The notes: generated from the sequence alone by a model not told the origin. Numbered from the stretch's first letter, positions 41,910-51,369 are shown. The stretch: DNA of 64,000 nucleotides from Bacteroidetes bacterium UBA7674 (GCA_002483105.1 DLHG01000015.1:192189-256188); one strand, 5' to 3'. Translations and numbers: made by a program.

Positions 41910-42752
41910 ATGAATATTTTTCTACAATGCGGCATGCTTATATGTCTTTCAGCTAGCTGTGCAATGGCACAGGAAAAATATAGCCCAGCGGATTCCGCCA
42001 AAGCAAAGGCGTACTTTAATGAATCATGGAAATACAACCTTCACTCTAACAAACACCAACTATACCTTGATAGTGCGCTGATGGTAATGCCCACCAATGC
42101 CTACTACTGGCAGCAAAAGTCTATGCCGCTATATAAGGCTCAAAAGTATGAAGTAGGGAAACCTTTCCTGGATAGCGCTGTGAAATATGATGCTGATAAC
42201 TGGCTGGGCTACAGGGCATATATGAAGTGCATCTTCGCCAAAGAATACAAAGACGCATTGGCAGATCTACATTTAGCCACTGCGCTTTATGGTGACATAC
42301 CTATAATGGATCACCCCTATTCCTTCTATATCAGTCTATGCCACCTGCAACTGAATAACCTTGATAGCTGTGAATATTATTTAAAAGGATGTATCAACGA
42401 TGAGATCACCAAATACAAAGATGAGAGTTGGGTACACTATAATCACCTCTTCTACATGGGTGCACTCTATTATCAGAAAGCTGAATACACAACCTCGATA
42501 ACATGGCTGGACAAGGCTTTGAAACAATACGGTACGTTCTCTGATGCACAATATTACAAATCCATGTGCTGTTATCAATTGGATAAAAAGCAAGAAGCGC
42601 TAGACCTGATGAAGAATGCGTACGCTAATTTAAAAGAAGGGTATTCCCTGAATGAGGACAATGACCGCTATGAATATTATCCCTACCAGGTACGCAAGTA
42701 TTATGTTGCTTCAGCAGTAGATTGGATGGGGAAAGAGTTGAAAGAGAAATAA
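41910..42752 (+). CDS. Secreted tetratricopeptide-repeat protein
   Basis: I start at ATG 41910, which opens a signal peptide (MNIFLQCGMLICLSASCAMAQ); the frame is open upstream to 41799 without a plausible start. The 280-residue product contains TPR-like helical pairs from about residue 50 on (AYYWQQKSMPLYKAQKYEVGKPFLDSAVKY, WLGYRAYMKCIFAKEYKDALADLHLATAL, YYQKAEYTTSITWLDKALKQ, YYKSMCCYQLDKKQEALDLMKNAY). Periplasmic scaffolding for a protein complex is the usual role of such domains. It converges with the response-regulator gene (6-base gap). Confidence 0.85.
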   Translation: MNIFLQCGMLICLSASCAMAQEKYSPADSAKAKAYFNESWKYNLHSNKHQLYLDSALMVMPTNAYYWQQKSMPLYKAQKYEVGKPFLDSAVKYDADNWLGYRAYMKCIFAKEYKDALADLHLATALYGDIPIMDHPYSFYISLCHLQLNNLDSCEYYLKGCINDEITKYKDESWVHYNHLFYMGALYYQKAEYTTSITWLDKALKQYGTFSDAQYYKSMCCYQLDKKQEALDLMKNAYANLKEGYSLNEDNDRYEYYPYQVRKYYVASAVDWMGKELKEK

Positions 42753-42758
42753 CATCTC

Positions 42759-43490
42759 CTATTCCAATTCTAAAAACTTCATCAGGTCGTCTTTATAAGA
42801 GCGGCCTACCGGTATCTCTATGTTCTTTATCAATATCGAGTCAGAGCTGATAGAATCTATATGGTCTGTATTGACTGCATAGCTTTTATGCACCCTTACA
42901 AATTTCTTAGGGTCGAGCATATCCAGGAAGGCCTGGAGGCTCTTACGTATCAGTAGCTTACCGATGGGCAGATGAACATTCACATACACGTCACTGCTCT
43001 CCAGGTAAATGATATCGTCCAGTTTTATCTTGTGATAAACAGGCCCCTGCTTGATGAACATGCAATCTTTTAAGAAATAGTCACCTTTCGGCTCAACGGG
43101 CACAGGACTATTTGCAGTAGCAAAGTTCAGCAGGCACGTTTCTATAGATATGTGGAGCTCATGTTTGGTAAATGGCTTTACCAGGTAGGCATGTGGATTG
43201 AGTTCCTTTGCCCTTTCCACTGTTGCAGTATCAGCATTAGCTGTAAGGAAAATGAAAGGGATATTATAGTCTTCTTTTATTTTCCGGGCCAGTTCTATTC
43301 CATCCTTGCTACCTTTCAGTTGGATATCCAATAAGAGCACATCAGGCTGTTCGCTCACTACCATTGCCAACCCTTCAGTATAACTGATAGCCGGTTCCGT
43401 AACATTATACCCAAAACTACTGAGTGCTGTAACGATACCCTGTGCTATGAGCATCTCATCTTCTACTATGCCAACCTTTATTTTTGCCAT
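42759..43490 (-). CDS. LytTR-type response regulator, second system
   Basis: Regulator of 243 residues. Receiver: KIKVGIVEDEMLIAQG, phospho-acceptor D55 in VLLLDIQLKGSKDGIEL, and switch lysine in YLVKPFTKHEL. LytTR domain from about 150 (PVYHKIKLDDIIYLESSDVYVNVHLP, KKFVRVHKSYAVNTDHIDSI). It follows its kinase gene (20-base gap) in the same transcription unit. It is not closely similar to the first LytTR regulator at 17806. Target promoters are unknown. Confidence 0.95.
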   Translation of the reverse strand: MAKIKVGIVEDEMLIAQGIVTALSSFGYNVTEPAISYTEGLAMVVSEQPDVLLLDIQLKGSKDGIELARKIKEDYNIPFIFLTANADTATVERAKELNPHAYLVKPFTKHELHISIETCLLNFATANSPVPVEPKGDYFLKDCMFIKQGPVYHKIKLDDIIYLESSDVYVNVHLPIGKLLIRKSLQAFLDMLDPKKFVRVHKSYAVNTDHIDSISSDSILIKNIEIPVGRSYKDDLMKFLELE

Positions 43491-43510
43491 AGCGCAATAT
43501 TACGGCAGAA

Positions 43511-45253
43511 TTAGGCAGTTTTCTTCATTTCGGCTGCATCTTTAAAGGTTACGACGAAAGCATTATTATCAGGTATATATTTAAAGCTGCCACCGATCTG
43601 CTTACTCAGGCTTTGAATGATCATCATACCCAGCCCCTTTGCATTGTTTATATCAGTATTTACAGGTATTCCCGGCCCGCTGTCAGTATAGGAGAAAGTG
43701 TAATTCCCATTATTCTTCTCCACCGTAAGCTTGATAGTTCCCGTTCCATCCTTAAAAGCATGTTTGTAAGAATTAGTGATCAGTTCATTAATAATAAGCC
43801 CCAATGGCACGGCTGTGTCTATGTCGAGAATAAGGTTAGACATTTGGTTTTGCCATATTATCTCCTGCCCTGCTCTCCCATACAAACTGCTTAATTGCTT
43901 GTGCAATTCCGTAGCGAAGTAAGAGAAATCCAATGTACTGGTTTGCTCATTGGTGTAGAGTTGATTATGAATAAGAGATATAGTGTTCAGCCGGGCGATG
44001 CTTTCTGTAATGGCTTCTTTGGCTGCGGTATCTTTTATATTCTCAAGCTGAAGGTCAAGCAAAGTGCCTGTCACTTGCAGGTTGTTCTTTACCCGGTGAT
44101 GTATCTCTTTCATCATCAAAGCCTGCTGCGAAAGTGCTTCCTCTTTCTGGTTCAGCAAAGCAGCTTTCAGCCTGTTGCTTTTCTTTTGGGAATAGAAGGC
44201 TATGGTAGCCACTACAATAGCCAGCGTCAATATTATTGCAATTACCCCGGAGCGAATATCTTTCTTCCCCTGTTCTAATTGCTCCATTTGCTGTTGCTTG
44301 TCGAAGTCGTATTGCATCTGGTATTTTACCACATTCTTCGTGTTCTCCTCATTGCTCACCTTGGCGGACAATTCATTGAACGCCTTGTAGTACATCAAGG
44401 CCTTTTCATGCGCTCCCAATGCCTCGTAGATCATGCTGAGATTCCTGTAGGCATTCATTGTTCCACGGGGTTCACTCAGCGAATCTGATATAGACAGGCT
44501 ATGCAGACAATACATTTCAGCCTGTAAATAGTCCTTATTCTTTATCAACATGCTGCCGATGTTATTACACGTCCACGCCACTCCTGAACTATCTCCTACA
44601 CTGCGTTGAATGGCCAGAGAACTATCGTAATACCGCTGCGCACGATCATACTCCCCCCGGTACATATACACCTCACCAATATTAAAGTACGGCCAGGTGA
44701 GATGTTTCTTTTCACCAAGTTCCTTAAGCACATTTAAAGCCGCATGATAATTCTCTAATGCTTCAGGATATTTAGCGCGATGCTCATAATAATCCCCAAG
44801 TGTATTATATATACTGCCCATACCATGCTTGTGGCCGAGTTCCTGGAATATTTTCAGGCCTTTATGCAGATAATCGATAGCCTCTACATTGTTAATCTCG
44901 CCTTTATAGAATCCGCCAAGTGCCATGTAGCACCAGCCAAGCCTTTCTTTACTGCCCGTTTCTTCCGCGAGCTTAGCAGCATTAATAAAGTACTTTAATG
45001 AAAGCGAACCGAGTGCGTGGTTGTGATAGATAAAAGCGATATTATAGTAGCTCTCGGCCATTCCCTTTTTATCAGTTGCGACAGACTGATCCGATAGCTC
45101 ATGGTGCAGTTTCCTGAAAGGGATAGTGTCACCGGAGAGCATACTCAATACAAGCCTGTTTGTGTCGCCCGGTTCTACTTGTGCAATGGAAGAAGCATAG
45201 CAAGTAAGGCAGCAAATCAACAGTAAGCCGTATTTTAGATTACGTATCATCAT
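43511..45253 (-). CDS. TPR-sensor histidine kinase (HisKA_2 type)
   Basis: Sensor of 580 residues: signal peptide (MMIRNLKYGLLLICCLTCYASSIAQ), about six TPR units (residues 60-310; ALGSLSLKYFINAAKLAEE, NVEAIDYLHKGLKIFQELG, YPEALENYHAALNVLKELG), one membrane helix (VIAIILTLAIVVATIAFYSQ, near residue 340) and a HisKA_2 domain with the phospho-histidine in KEIHHRVKNNLQVTGT, then an ATPase domain (NELITNSYKHAF, GLGMMIIQSLSKQIGG). This type is common in Bacteroidota and is paired here with a LytTR regulator, an unusual mix since HisKA_2 kinases more often use other output domains. The signal sensed is unknown. Confidence 0.93.
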   Translation of the reverse strand: MMIRNLKYGLLLICCLTCYASSIAQVEPGDTNRLVLSMLSGDTIPFRKLHHELSDQSVATDKKGMAESYYNIAFIYHNHALGSLSLKYFINAAKLAEETGSKERLGWCYMALGGFYKGEINNVEAIDYLHKGLKIFQELGHKHGMGSIYNTLGDYYEHRAKYPEALENYHAALNVLKELGEKKHLTWPYFNIGEVYMYRGEYDRAQRYYDSSLAIQRSVGDSSGVAWTCNNIGSMLIKNKDYLQAEMYCLHSLSISDSLSEPRGTMNAYRNLSMIYEALGAHEKALMYYKAFNELSAKVSNEENTKNVVKYQMQYDFDKQQQMEQLEQGKKDIRSGVIAIILTLAIVVATIAFYSQKKSNRLKAALLNQKEEALSQQALMMKEIHHRVKNNLQVTGTLLDLQLENIKDTAAKEAITESIARLNTISLIHNQLYTNEQTSTLDFSYFATELHKQLSSLYGRAGQEIIWQNQMSNLILDIDTAVPLGLIINELITNSYKHAFKDGTGTIKLTVEKNNGNYTFSYTDSGPGIPVNTDINNAKGLGMMIIQSLSKQIGGSFKYIPDNNAFVVTFKDAAEMKKTA

Positions 45254-45280
45254 TAATCACCAAAGTAGGTAAAAAAGCAA

Positions 45281-45304
45281 GGAGTTACCAAAATTGGCAA
45301 CTCC
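45281..45304. terminator. Imperfect hairpin ahead of the TPR-kinase gene
   Basis: ggagttaccaaaattggcaactcc: outer arms ggagtt/aactcc and inner cc/gg with one mismatch, then gtttt. Function unclear: it lies upstream of the kinase gene, so it may be an attenuator. Confidence 0.35.
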
Positions 45305-45368
45305 GTTTTCGTGGTCTATAATGAAGCACACTCAGTTATTTAACCGCAATTAGTTCAGGTCTAAAAAA

Positions 45369-45390
45369 GGAGTTGCATAGATGCAACTCC
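45369..45390 (-). terminator. Terminator after the ferredoxin-fold protein gene
   Basis: Arms ggagttgca and tgcaactcc around taga; followed on the minus strand by ttttttagacc. Confidence 0.85.
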
Positions 45391-45420
45391 CATAGGTGTA
45401 GCTGTAAACAACAGGGGTAA

Positions 45421-45684
45421 TTATTCAATAATGATCAATTCCGGAGCGCTGATAACACCACCTTCCTTCATACGTGCTTGTAATTCAGGGTCCGCCATCA
45501 TACCGGCAATGATTGATGGATCTGCAACTTCCCAGATAGCAAATACATTACCCGGATCTCCGGCTTTCTGTCCTACAGCGATCTCTTTAAGACCTGCGCC
45601 AGAACGTCTTGGGCTGTCAGAATCGAATAAGGGTCTCCATGTTGCGTAGTCTGCCACGCGATGATTTAAGATTACAGTTGCCAT
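45421..45684 (-). CDS. Small dimeric alpha/beta-barrel-like protein
   Basis: Cytoplasmic protein of 87 residues with the ferredoxin-like pattern of the dabb/ABM superfamily: first strand TVILNHRVADYATWRPLFDSD, a helix, VGQKAGDPGNVFAIWEVAD and a final helix (SIIAGMMADPELQARMKEGG). Related proteins include monooxygenases of the antibiotic-biosynthesis type, but many have no known activity. It stands alone with its own terminator; a divergent region upstream contains the 21-bp tandem repeats. Confidence 0.8.
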   Translation of the reverse strand: MATVILNHRVADYATWRPLFDSDSPRRSGAGLKEIAVGQKAGDPGNVFAIWEVADPSIIAGMMADPELQARMKEGGVISAPELIIIE

Positions 45685-46054
45685 GATTAATTTGTTTTGA
45701 ACAAATGTAGAGTGGCAGGCATTGGTTTCGGGAGCAATGTCGTGAACGGTGGGTGGAGTGTTGTGAACGACAGAAATTGCCTTTTTATTTGTGCGGGCTT
45801 GTGCAGTGTAGGTGCGGACTTGCGCAAAGTGTACGCGGACTTATGCTGGGTTAATGCGGACTTGGGCAGCGTCTGTGCGGTGTAGCGCGAGGTTGAATTT
45901 AGTGGAATGAGCCGTGGTAGCGGGTTTCGTTTAATTTGGACTCACTTTACTTTATGCTTCTCAGATGTGCGATTCTCCGTTTCTGCATTTGTATAAAGTT
46001 ACGAAGAGAGTGGTTAGTGGGCAAAATATGATATCCACAAAGCCTGGTAGTAAG
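45685..46054. other. Intergenic region of about 370 bp, no accepted gene
   Basis: Holds the 21-bp tandem repeat (45792-45880) and about 170 bases of featureless sequence. A 62-residue frame from a TTG at 45697 runs through the repeat but has no recognisable start context. A single ATATCCACA 9-mer lies at 46031-46039. The promoter of the minus-strand gene 45684 must lie in its first part. Confidence 0.5.
45792..45880. repeat. Four tandem 21-bp repeats
   Basis: Units at 45792, 45813, 45834 and 45855 start (t/c)gcgg(a/g)ctt, with a fifth partial tgcgg at 45876. Each unit is exactly seven codons, so one plus frame reads ADLxxVx repeatedly. The block is GC-rich compared with its surroundings. Confidence 0.8.
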
Positions 46055-46087
46055 AAGAATCCCCACCGAAGTAAGGTGGGGATTCTT
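46055..46087. terminator. Terminator after the GH16 gene
   Basis: Arms aagaatccccacc and ggtggggattctt around gaagtaa; plus-strand side followed by tttactaat. Bidirectional. Confidence 0.88.
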
Positions 46088-46091
46088 TTTA

Positions 46092-47876
46092 CTAATTTAT
46101 CAATACCAGTTTCTCTATATAATTAACACCCGGACCATTTATTCTTATGGTATATGTGCCTTGAGAAAGTCCCTCCGGTAACTTAATATTTGTCACCTTA
46201 TCACTAATACTAGCTTTGTAGACCTCTTGCCCTACAACATTTGTTACAGCAATATCACATCGTTCACGCTTCGAACTCCTTACTGTAAAACTACCATTAC
46301 TAGGATTCGGATAAATAACGATACCACTTTCTGCGTTATTAACAAATTGAATTTGCTGTGTAGAACCATTTGGAGCAAATCGAGCTTGGCCTCCTTGACC
46401 TGAACCTTGCAAATAGTCACATCCAACACTATCAAGGAATGAATAGACCGCATTAATTATCGCAGTGTCAGTTCCGGAAAGGAGGGAATCGACCACTGCC
46501 GAATCCAAATCTGCACACGTGAATACATAAGGCAATGCAACAGTATCTATCGTCTTTGTCGTATCCCAGACATATTCATTTCCACCTTTTTGTTCTGGGC
46601 ACTCCTTCGACTGAAAATCAAAAGTTGTTGTCAATGCTGACGTGTTAGCATTAAATTCAAAATTATCTACGATGTTAATATATGTTGCCTTATATACACC
46701 AGGGTCACGATGAGCAGACACCGATGCCCATGCCATATTTACCGATCCAGATATAGCATTTGTACCTAAGGTAATACTTCTTTCATCGAGTGTTAAATAT
46801 GGGAATAAACGCGAAGAAGTGATGACTTGGTCCTGAGAGCAAGGATCCCGTTGATATATCTTAAACCAATCGATAACTGTATATCCTGGCATTCCTGCAT
46901 TTTGTTTAGTCAAAAGATCTTTTATAAATCCTTTAAAATTTCCGTGCTTAGATCCTATATTGCTCCATTTAGAGTCAACGCCCTGATCAATTTGTGTTTC
47001 TAAGGCTTCATTTATATTGATAAAACAATCTGCTATCTGATACCATAAATGATTGTCCGTGACACCCCCATAATAGAAATTGTCATTCCCATCTTTTAGT
47101 TTAGGAATTGTTTTCAGCTGAGACATATCGTGATCAACAACAAAGTAAATAAAATACTTATCCCAAATAACAGTGTATGTATGAAAATCATCACAGGCCG
47201 GTGAACCAATTTCAGTATAATAATCACAAGCATAATCAGTATAGTCTATAAATTTAGGTCCATGCAAGTGGTGCGGTATCGATTTTTTATTAGAATGCCG
47301 ACATACACCGCCACTCATTTCGCAAGCATCAATCTCTCCCCGGTTATTAGATGTTGGCCACATATTATCATGTGCCCAATAGGCGGTAGACATTTTCATT
47401 CTAATCTCAAACATTCCGGTTTCATAAATGTAATTACCTCCTCCTGACCAGGGTGCTTGAAGACTAATTCTACCCGACGCATACTCGTAAAAAACATTAT
47501 TAGGCGTTCCAGGCATATAACTACTCTTTAAATAGCAAAGGCCATTTTTCATTTGTACCTGATAAGGTGAATAGTAAAAGACATGAGGTAGACCATCTCC
47601 GGGTTCGCCGTCCCATATATTCCATCTATCAGTGTACGCATTAAAATAATTATTGTGATCACCGTATGCATTAAAATTCTCTTCAAAAACAAGCTTCCAT
47701 GGTTCATTCCATGGATCATTGCTGATATGATGCAAATCCATTCCTTGAGGTAAATATTCGAGGCTGGATAATGCTGGATGTGGAGCTGCATACGGTGGTT
47801 GCCCCTGTGCCTGCAGGATATTATTACATAGCGCCGTTAAAAATATTGGCAATAACAAAAATCTTAACACTTTCAT
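46092..47876 (-). CDS. T9SS-exported GH16-family glycoside hydrolase
   Basis: Secreted enzyme of 594 residues. Signal peptide (MKVLRFLLLPIFLTALCNNILQAQ), a GH16 concanavalin-type domain from about residue 60 to 340, a middle region, and a type A T9SS tail (IVIYPNPSNGSFTVRSS). The catalytic signature is complete: EIDACE with nucleophile E181, helper D183 and acid/base E186. The surrounding strand GRISLQAPWSGGGNYIYETGMFEIRMKM supports the family. GH16 acts on beta-1,3/1,4-glucans, agars or carrageenans; which one is not readable. The next gene starts five bases upstream of its ATG, so they are co-transcribed. Confidence 0.9.
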   Translation of the reverse strand: MKVLRFLLLPIFLTALCNNILQAQGQPPYAAPHPALSSLEYLPQGMDLHHISNDPWNEPWKLVFEENFNAYGDHNNYFNAYTDRWNIWDGEPGDGLPHVFYYSPYQVQMKNGLCYLKSSYMPGTPNNVFYEYASGRISLQAPWSGGGNYIYETGMFEIRMKMSTAYWAHDNMWPTSNNRGEIDACEMSGGVCRHSNKKSIPHHLHGPKFIDYTDYACDYYTEIGSPACDDFHTYTVIWDKYFIYFVVDHDMSQLKTIPKLKDGNDNFYYGGVTDNHLWYQIADCFININEALETQIDQGVDSKWSNIGSKHGNFKGFIKDLLTKQNAGMPGYTVIDWFKIYQRDPCSQDQVITSSRLFPYLTLDERSITLGTNAISGSVNMAWASVSAHRDPGVYKATYINIVDNFEFNANTSALTTTFDFQSKECPEQKGGNEYVWDTTKTIDTVALPYVFTCADLDSAVVDSLLSGTDTAIINAVYSFLDSVGCDYLQGSGQGGQARFAPNGSTQQIQFVNNAESGIVIYPNPSNGSFTVRSSKRERCDIAVTNVVGQEVYKASISDKVTNIKLPEGLSQGTYTIRINGPGVNYIEKLVLIN

Positions 47877-47881
47877 AGCTA

Positions 47882-49258
47882 TTAATTTTTAGATGAACGT
47901 GTTAGTTTACTGATCTCTTTCTGCTGTTGCTGTAATACTTTCTGCTGTTCATTCAACAATTTCTGTTGCTCAATTGCATGTAAAGTGAGCTCTTCGATCT
48001 TTTGTAAGAGCTTCGCATCCATTTGTGCCAAATCAAGACCTTCTTTATGAACCTCAGTTGCTGATGGAATTTCCGGTAAATGATGGTTTTCTTTTATAAA
48101 AGATTCTACCTCAGAGAGTGGCATCAAATCGTAATCATCATCAAATACAAAATCTGACCAATTACTTGTACCACTCAAAGCCACTTTAATTCTTTCTGTA
48201 AAAATTCCTTTTTGCACGTAAAGCTTATAGCCGTCAGGCGTGCTGCTAACATCTCCAATTACTACCTTACCATTCTTCTTGGCTGCTAGTATATTCAGAT
48301 AGGTTGATGGTGCAGTATAATTCTTTACCCCGAAACTGATCTCATCATTCTGACTACCATTAGACATAAGCATGGCCCCACCTTTCTCATAGATGCTATT
48401 ATTGCCGTGGATGAATAGTACCGCACCATCTGTAGCACCTGTGTTTGCAGACAATTCCAGCCAAGAAGTTGTTTTCCCTCTTACAGCCCTGCTCGTTGTT
48501 GTAGCGGAAGTGAAATTGATGTCTCCATTAACCGTGAGTTTCGCTGTTGGGTTTTGATCTCCTATACCGACGGAACCGTCATTCTTAATGGTCATCTGAC
48601 TCATGTAGGTTGTACCGTTATATTTCCAGAATTCGAATGCCGAAGATGCCAGATCGCCATGAACAAAATTCATCCTGCCATAACCATAAGTATTGCCGTT
48701 GCCAAACATATCAATGTACGGACCGTTTGCCGCGGTACTGTTACCGTAAAGCCTAAAATACCCTGTAGAAGTGTTAGCCTTGATGCTTCTCTCCGCTGCG
48801 TCGTTATCATTAGAAATTAGTACATCGCCATTAGTAACTGACATATTTCCATCTTTTACACTCAGTCTTTCAGAAGGTGTAGAAGTGCCAATACCTAGTT
48901 TGAAATCCTTATTCAGTACGAACCCTTTAGTAGTCGTGTTCGGAGTTACATTTGTATTTTCCACTATTGCTTCGATCATGTTGCCTGAAACATGCACACC
49001 TTGTCCCGATCCAAAACTACCGATCTTGCGTTCAATTTTGAGGTTGACATCACTTGTGCCTACAACACTGGTCAACTCCAGGTTTTTCACATGCAACGTA
49101 GTTGCTGAAGGTATTCCGGTTATTTCATAGCCAATACCGACGTTTTTGTCAGTAAATGTTTGCGTACCTGTAGGAGTGTTGTTCCAGGGAATTTGTGCAA
49201 AAACATGATTTGCTGTTAATGCAAGCAAACCTGTGAGAATTAATGCTTTCCTTTTCAT
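47882..49258 (-). CDS. Tail-fibre-like secreted protein with C-terminal coiled coil
   Basis: Protein of 458 residues. I start at the ATG at 49258 (MKRKALILTGLLALTANHVFAQ, a signal peptide); the upstream open codons are not used. The centre is a beta-rich repeat region (GIGTSTPSERLSVKDGNMSV, SVGIGDQNPTAKLTVNGDINFTS), ending with SDFVFDDDYDLMPLSEVESFIKENHHLPEIPSA, a block recurrent in Bacteroidota tail-fibre-like proteins, and a coiled coil (KLLQKIEELTLHAIEQQKLLNEQQ). A trimeric surface or secreted fibre is the usual inference. Co-transcribed with the GH16 gene. Confidence 0.8.
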   Translation of the reverse strand: MKRKALILTGLLALTANHVFAQIPWNNTPTGTQTFTDKNVGIGYEITGIPSATTLHVKNLELTSVVGTSDVNLKIERKIGSFGSGQGVHVSGNMIEAIVENTNVTPNTTTKGFVLNKDFKLGIGTSTPSERLSVKDGNMSVTNGDVLISNDNDAAERSIKANTSTGYFRLYGNSTAANGPYIDMFGNGNTYGYGRMNFVHGDLASSAFEFWKYNGTTYMSQMTIKNDGSVGIGDQNPTAKLTVNGDINFTSATTTSRAVRGKTTSWLELSANTGATDGAVLFIHGNNSIYEKGGAMLMSNGSQNDEISFGVKNYTAPSTYLNILAAKKNGKVVIGDVSSTPDGYKLYVQKGIFTERIKVALSGTSNWSDFVFDDDYDLMPLSEVESFIKENHHLPEIPSATEVHKEGLDLAQMDAKLLQKIEELTLHAIEQQKLLNEQQKVLQQQQKEISKLTRSSKN

Positions 49259-49606
49259 AAGTTTTTTTGTCGAGTTTAAATGATCAATACTATTAAGGTA
49301 ATACGAACAAATACTCAACCAATCAGCCATTCGACGAATGAACTCTTTCAACCGACAAAGAGATACTTTGGTACGACGAATGGATATTTTTTAAATCAGA
49401 CAGACCGCAGAAACAACCCTAAATAGTTTAGAGAAACTAAAAATTGTAGTACGACTATATAGAAGAAGGGGAACGTTCATTAACGATCTGTTAATCCTGA
49501 TGATAGTAACAATAAATAAAAACACACTCGGGCACGCAATGACATATTTTACTTCAACGACAAAAGCCGCCATAGAGGCGGCTTCTGTCGTAAATATTGA
49601 TAAAGA
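49259..49606. other. 348-bp intergenic region, no gene seen
   Basis: Contains the leader of the tail-fibre gene and a hairpin (49564-49584). The phrase acgaatg occurs three times at 49330-49382 (tcgacgaatg, tacgacgaatg), possibly regulatory repeats. A 60-residue minus frame at 49391-49573 lacks any support. No promoter box of the TAnnTTTG type was found. Confidence 0.5.
49564..49584 (-). terminator. Terminator after the T9SS protein gene
   Basis: Arms aagccgcc and ggcggctt around ataga; on the minus strand followed by ttgtcgttg. Nearly the same stem recurs at 51286-51313. Confidence 0.75.
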
Positions 49607-51196
49607 TTAATGCCTTACAGTAAACATTACTGATGTATTGGTATGGGCCCCGCTGATGCGTAGCGTATAATTGCCGACGGGTAGATTGCTTAATGTTATA
49701 GGTAATTTGTTACTGCCCTTTGAAATACTTGCTTCGGCATTTTGAAGAACACGACCGCTCATGTCTATGATTGAAAGCGTAGCATTGTCGTCATTCTCTG
49801 AAGCGAAACTAAGGGTGATGTTATCTGTTGCAGGGTTAGGGTAAAGCATTAAGTCTGCAACTGAAACGGAAGTGCTTTGTACAGATGCCGGCCAGTGCAG
49901 TTGTGCATCAATGTATGTTTCACCATTATCGTTCCATACAAAGTAGTTCTGGCCATCGGCTCTTCCATCTATACGCGGCATTGGGCTGGCTATCACACTT
50001 TGATCGTCCCTGTAGTTGAGTTGTGTTAATACCGGAAGTCCTTGAATGTCAGCTGTGAGGTCTGCTGTTTCATACACAAGTGCATCATTAGCAGCATTGT
50101 AATAAGTGTACAGGAATTTATCATTGGCGGGATTGTAACTCACATATGGGTCCTTCTGGTCGCCATTACCTATCTGTACGGTCACGCTCTCAAATTGCGG
50201 GTCAGCCTGGAGCAATTGATCGAACGTACGGGAATAGATATTGGAACCTTCGTTAGTAGAGGCTGCGTTATACTCTAAAAGGATACTGCCACGTATTTCC
50301 TGCAAGGCATTATTATTAGACATGGCAATGACCGGCTTGCGGTGCAGCATGTTCTGCGTGCTCACATCATATGGCCCGCTGAAGTTCGCGTCCTGCGCAT
50401 CATCTGTATAAATAAATTGGACCTTTACATTCCCCCACTCTGCTATGCTGCTGTCATACTCATCCCAGGTGATCCCAAGCCTGCCAAATACAGAACTTTG
50501 TGCCGAACCGGTAGCAGCGCTCACATTCCTGATATAGTTGGGTGTGCCATATATCCCACGCCTGTTCATCTGGGTGCCACCTACCATGTCTGACCATGCA
50601 ACGACTGAATCAAGAAGGCCTGATTTTTGGGCAGCCAGTGATATACTGAAGGGGCTGGCATCGAGTGACGGCTCTTTGCTGTCTGTAGAAAGAGACAGGC
50701 TTTCAAATCCCCTGTTCGCATTTGTACTGGTGTATTCAGCTTCTGCCAGGGGGATGGTGGTAATGGTATTGGCGGAGGTGTGTGCCGTCAATGTAATAGT
50801 GGAGGCTCCGGTCACCATATTGATCGAGGAACGTGCTACAAACAGTCTGAACTCAGTGGCGTTATTGCCGCAGGCCGCTATATCGAAAGCAGAATATTTA
50901 ACGTCCACATCGAAGATAGAATTGATAGCGAACTGCGTGAAGGTATATCCACCATCTGTGGACCTCACGATCTCCCATGTTTTATACTCAGTACCGTTTG
51001 CCTTGAGGAGCCTGCCCACATATATATCCCCGTTGTAGGCAACGGCAACCCTGGCACTGCCATACACACCATTCGTGAACGGCAGAATATTCACGTCTCC
51101 CGCAAATGTGCTCTTAGGCTGAGCAAATAGGCTGACTACACCAACAGACAGTATGATGGCTGTCAACACAACACAAGTAAGAATCCTGTTTTTCAT
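49607..51196 (-). CDS. T9SS-exported protein with propeller-like repeats
   Basis: Secreted protein of 529 residues: signal peptide (MKNRILTCVVLTAIILSVGVVSLFAQ), about 420 residues of beta-strand-rich sequence with sialidase-like features (ARVAVAYNGDIYVGRLL, SNNNALQEIRGSILLEYN, DPYVSYNPANDKFLYTYYN), and a type A T9SS tail (LMLYPNPATDNITLSF, SNLPVGNYTLRIS). The NGDIYVG and YNPANDKFL repeats suggest a beta-propeller. No catalytic motif is visible. Single gene with terminators on both sides. Role probably adhesion or substrate binding. Confidence 0.82.
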   Translation of the reverse strand: MKNRILTCVVLTAIILSVGVVSLFAQPKSTFAGDVNILPFTNGVYGSARVAVAYNGDIYVGRLLKANGTEYKTWEIVRSTDGGYTFTQFAINSIFDVDVKYSAFDIAACGNNATEFRLFVARSSINMVTGASTITLTAHTSANTITTIPLAEAEYTSTNANRGFESLSLSTDSKEPSLDASPFSISLAAQKSGLLDSVVAWSDMVGGTQMNRRGIYGTPNYIRNVSAATGSAQSSVFGRLGITWDEYDSSIAEWGNVKVQFIYTDDAQDANFSGPYDVSTQNMLHRKPVIAMSNNNALQEIRGSILLEYNAASTNEGSNIYSRTFDQLLQADPQFESVTVQIGNGDQKDPYVSYNPANDKFLYTYYNAANDALVYETADLTADIQGLPVLTQLNYRDDQSVIASPMPRIDGRADGQNYFVWNDNGETYIDAQLHWPASVQSTSVSVADLMLYPNPATDNITLSFASENDDNATLSIIDMSGRVLQNAEASISKGSNKLPITLSNLPVGNYTLRISGAHTNTSVMFTVRH

Positions 51197-51285
51197 ATGA
51201 TTGAAATTTTATAGGACAAACCTAACCTAATGCTCAACCGGGATAAAAAGAGATAGGTGAATAGCTACTGAAAATGGGTGAACGG

Positions 51286-51313
51286 CAAAAGCCGCCTTAT
51301 CAGGCGGCTTTTG
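51286..51313 (-). terminator. Terminator after the acidic 105-residue gene
   Basis: Arms caaaagccgcc and ggcggcttttg around ttatca; T-rich on the minus strand. It shares its stem with the hairpin at 49564. Confidence 0.85.
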
Positions 51314-51369
51314 TATCAAATATTCAATGGCATTAATGCTGCATAGTAATAATAGTCGAAGCGATCATT

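Noticed and set aside
45697..45885. 62-residue frame through the 21-bp repeats
   Set aside because: It needs a TTG start, has no promoter-like sequence and most of it is the repeat; kept as a repeat only.
46031..46039. ATATCCACA as an additional DnaA site
   Set aside because: A single copy without companions within 500 bases is near chance level.
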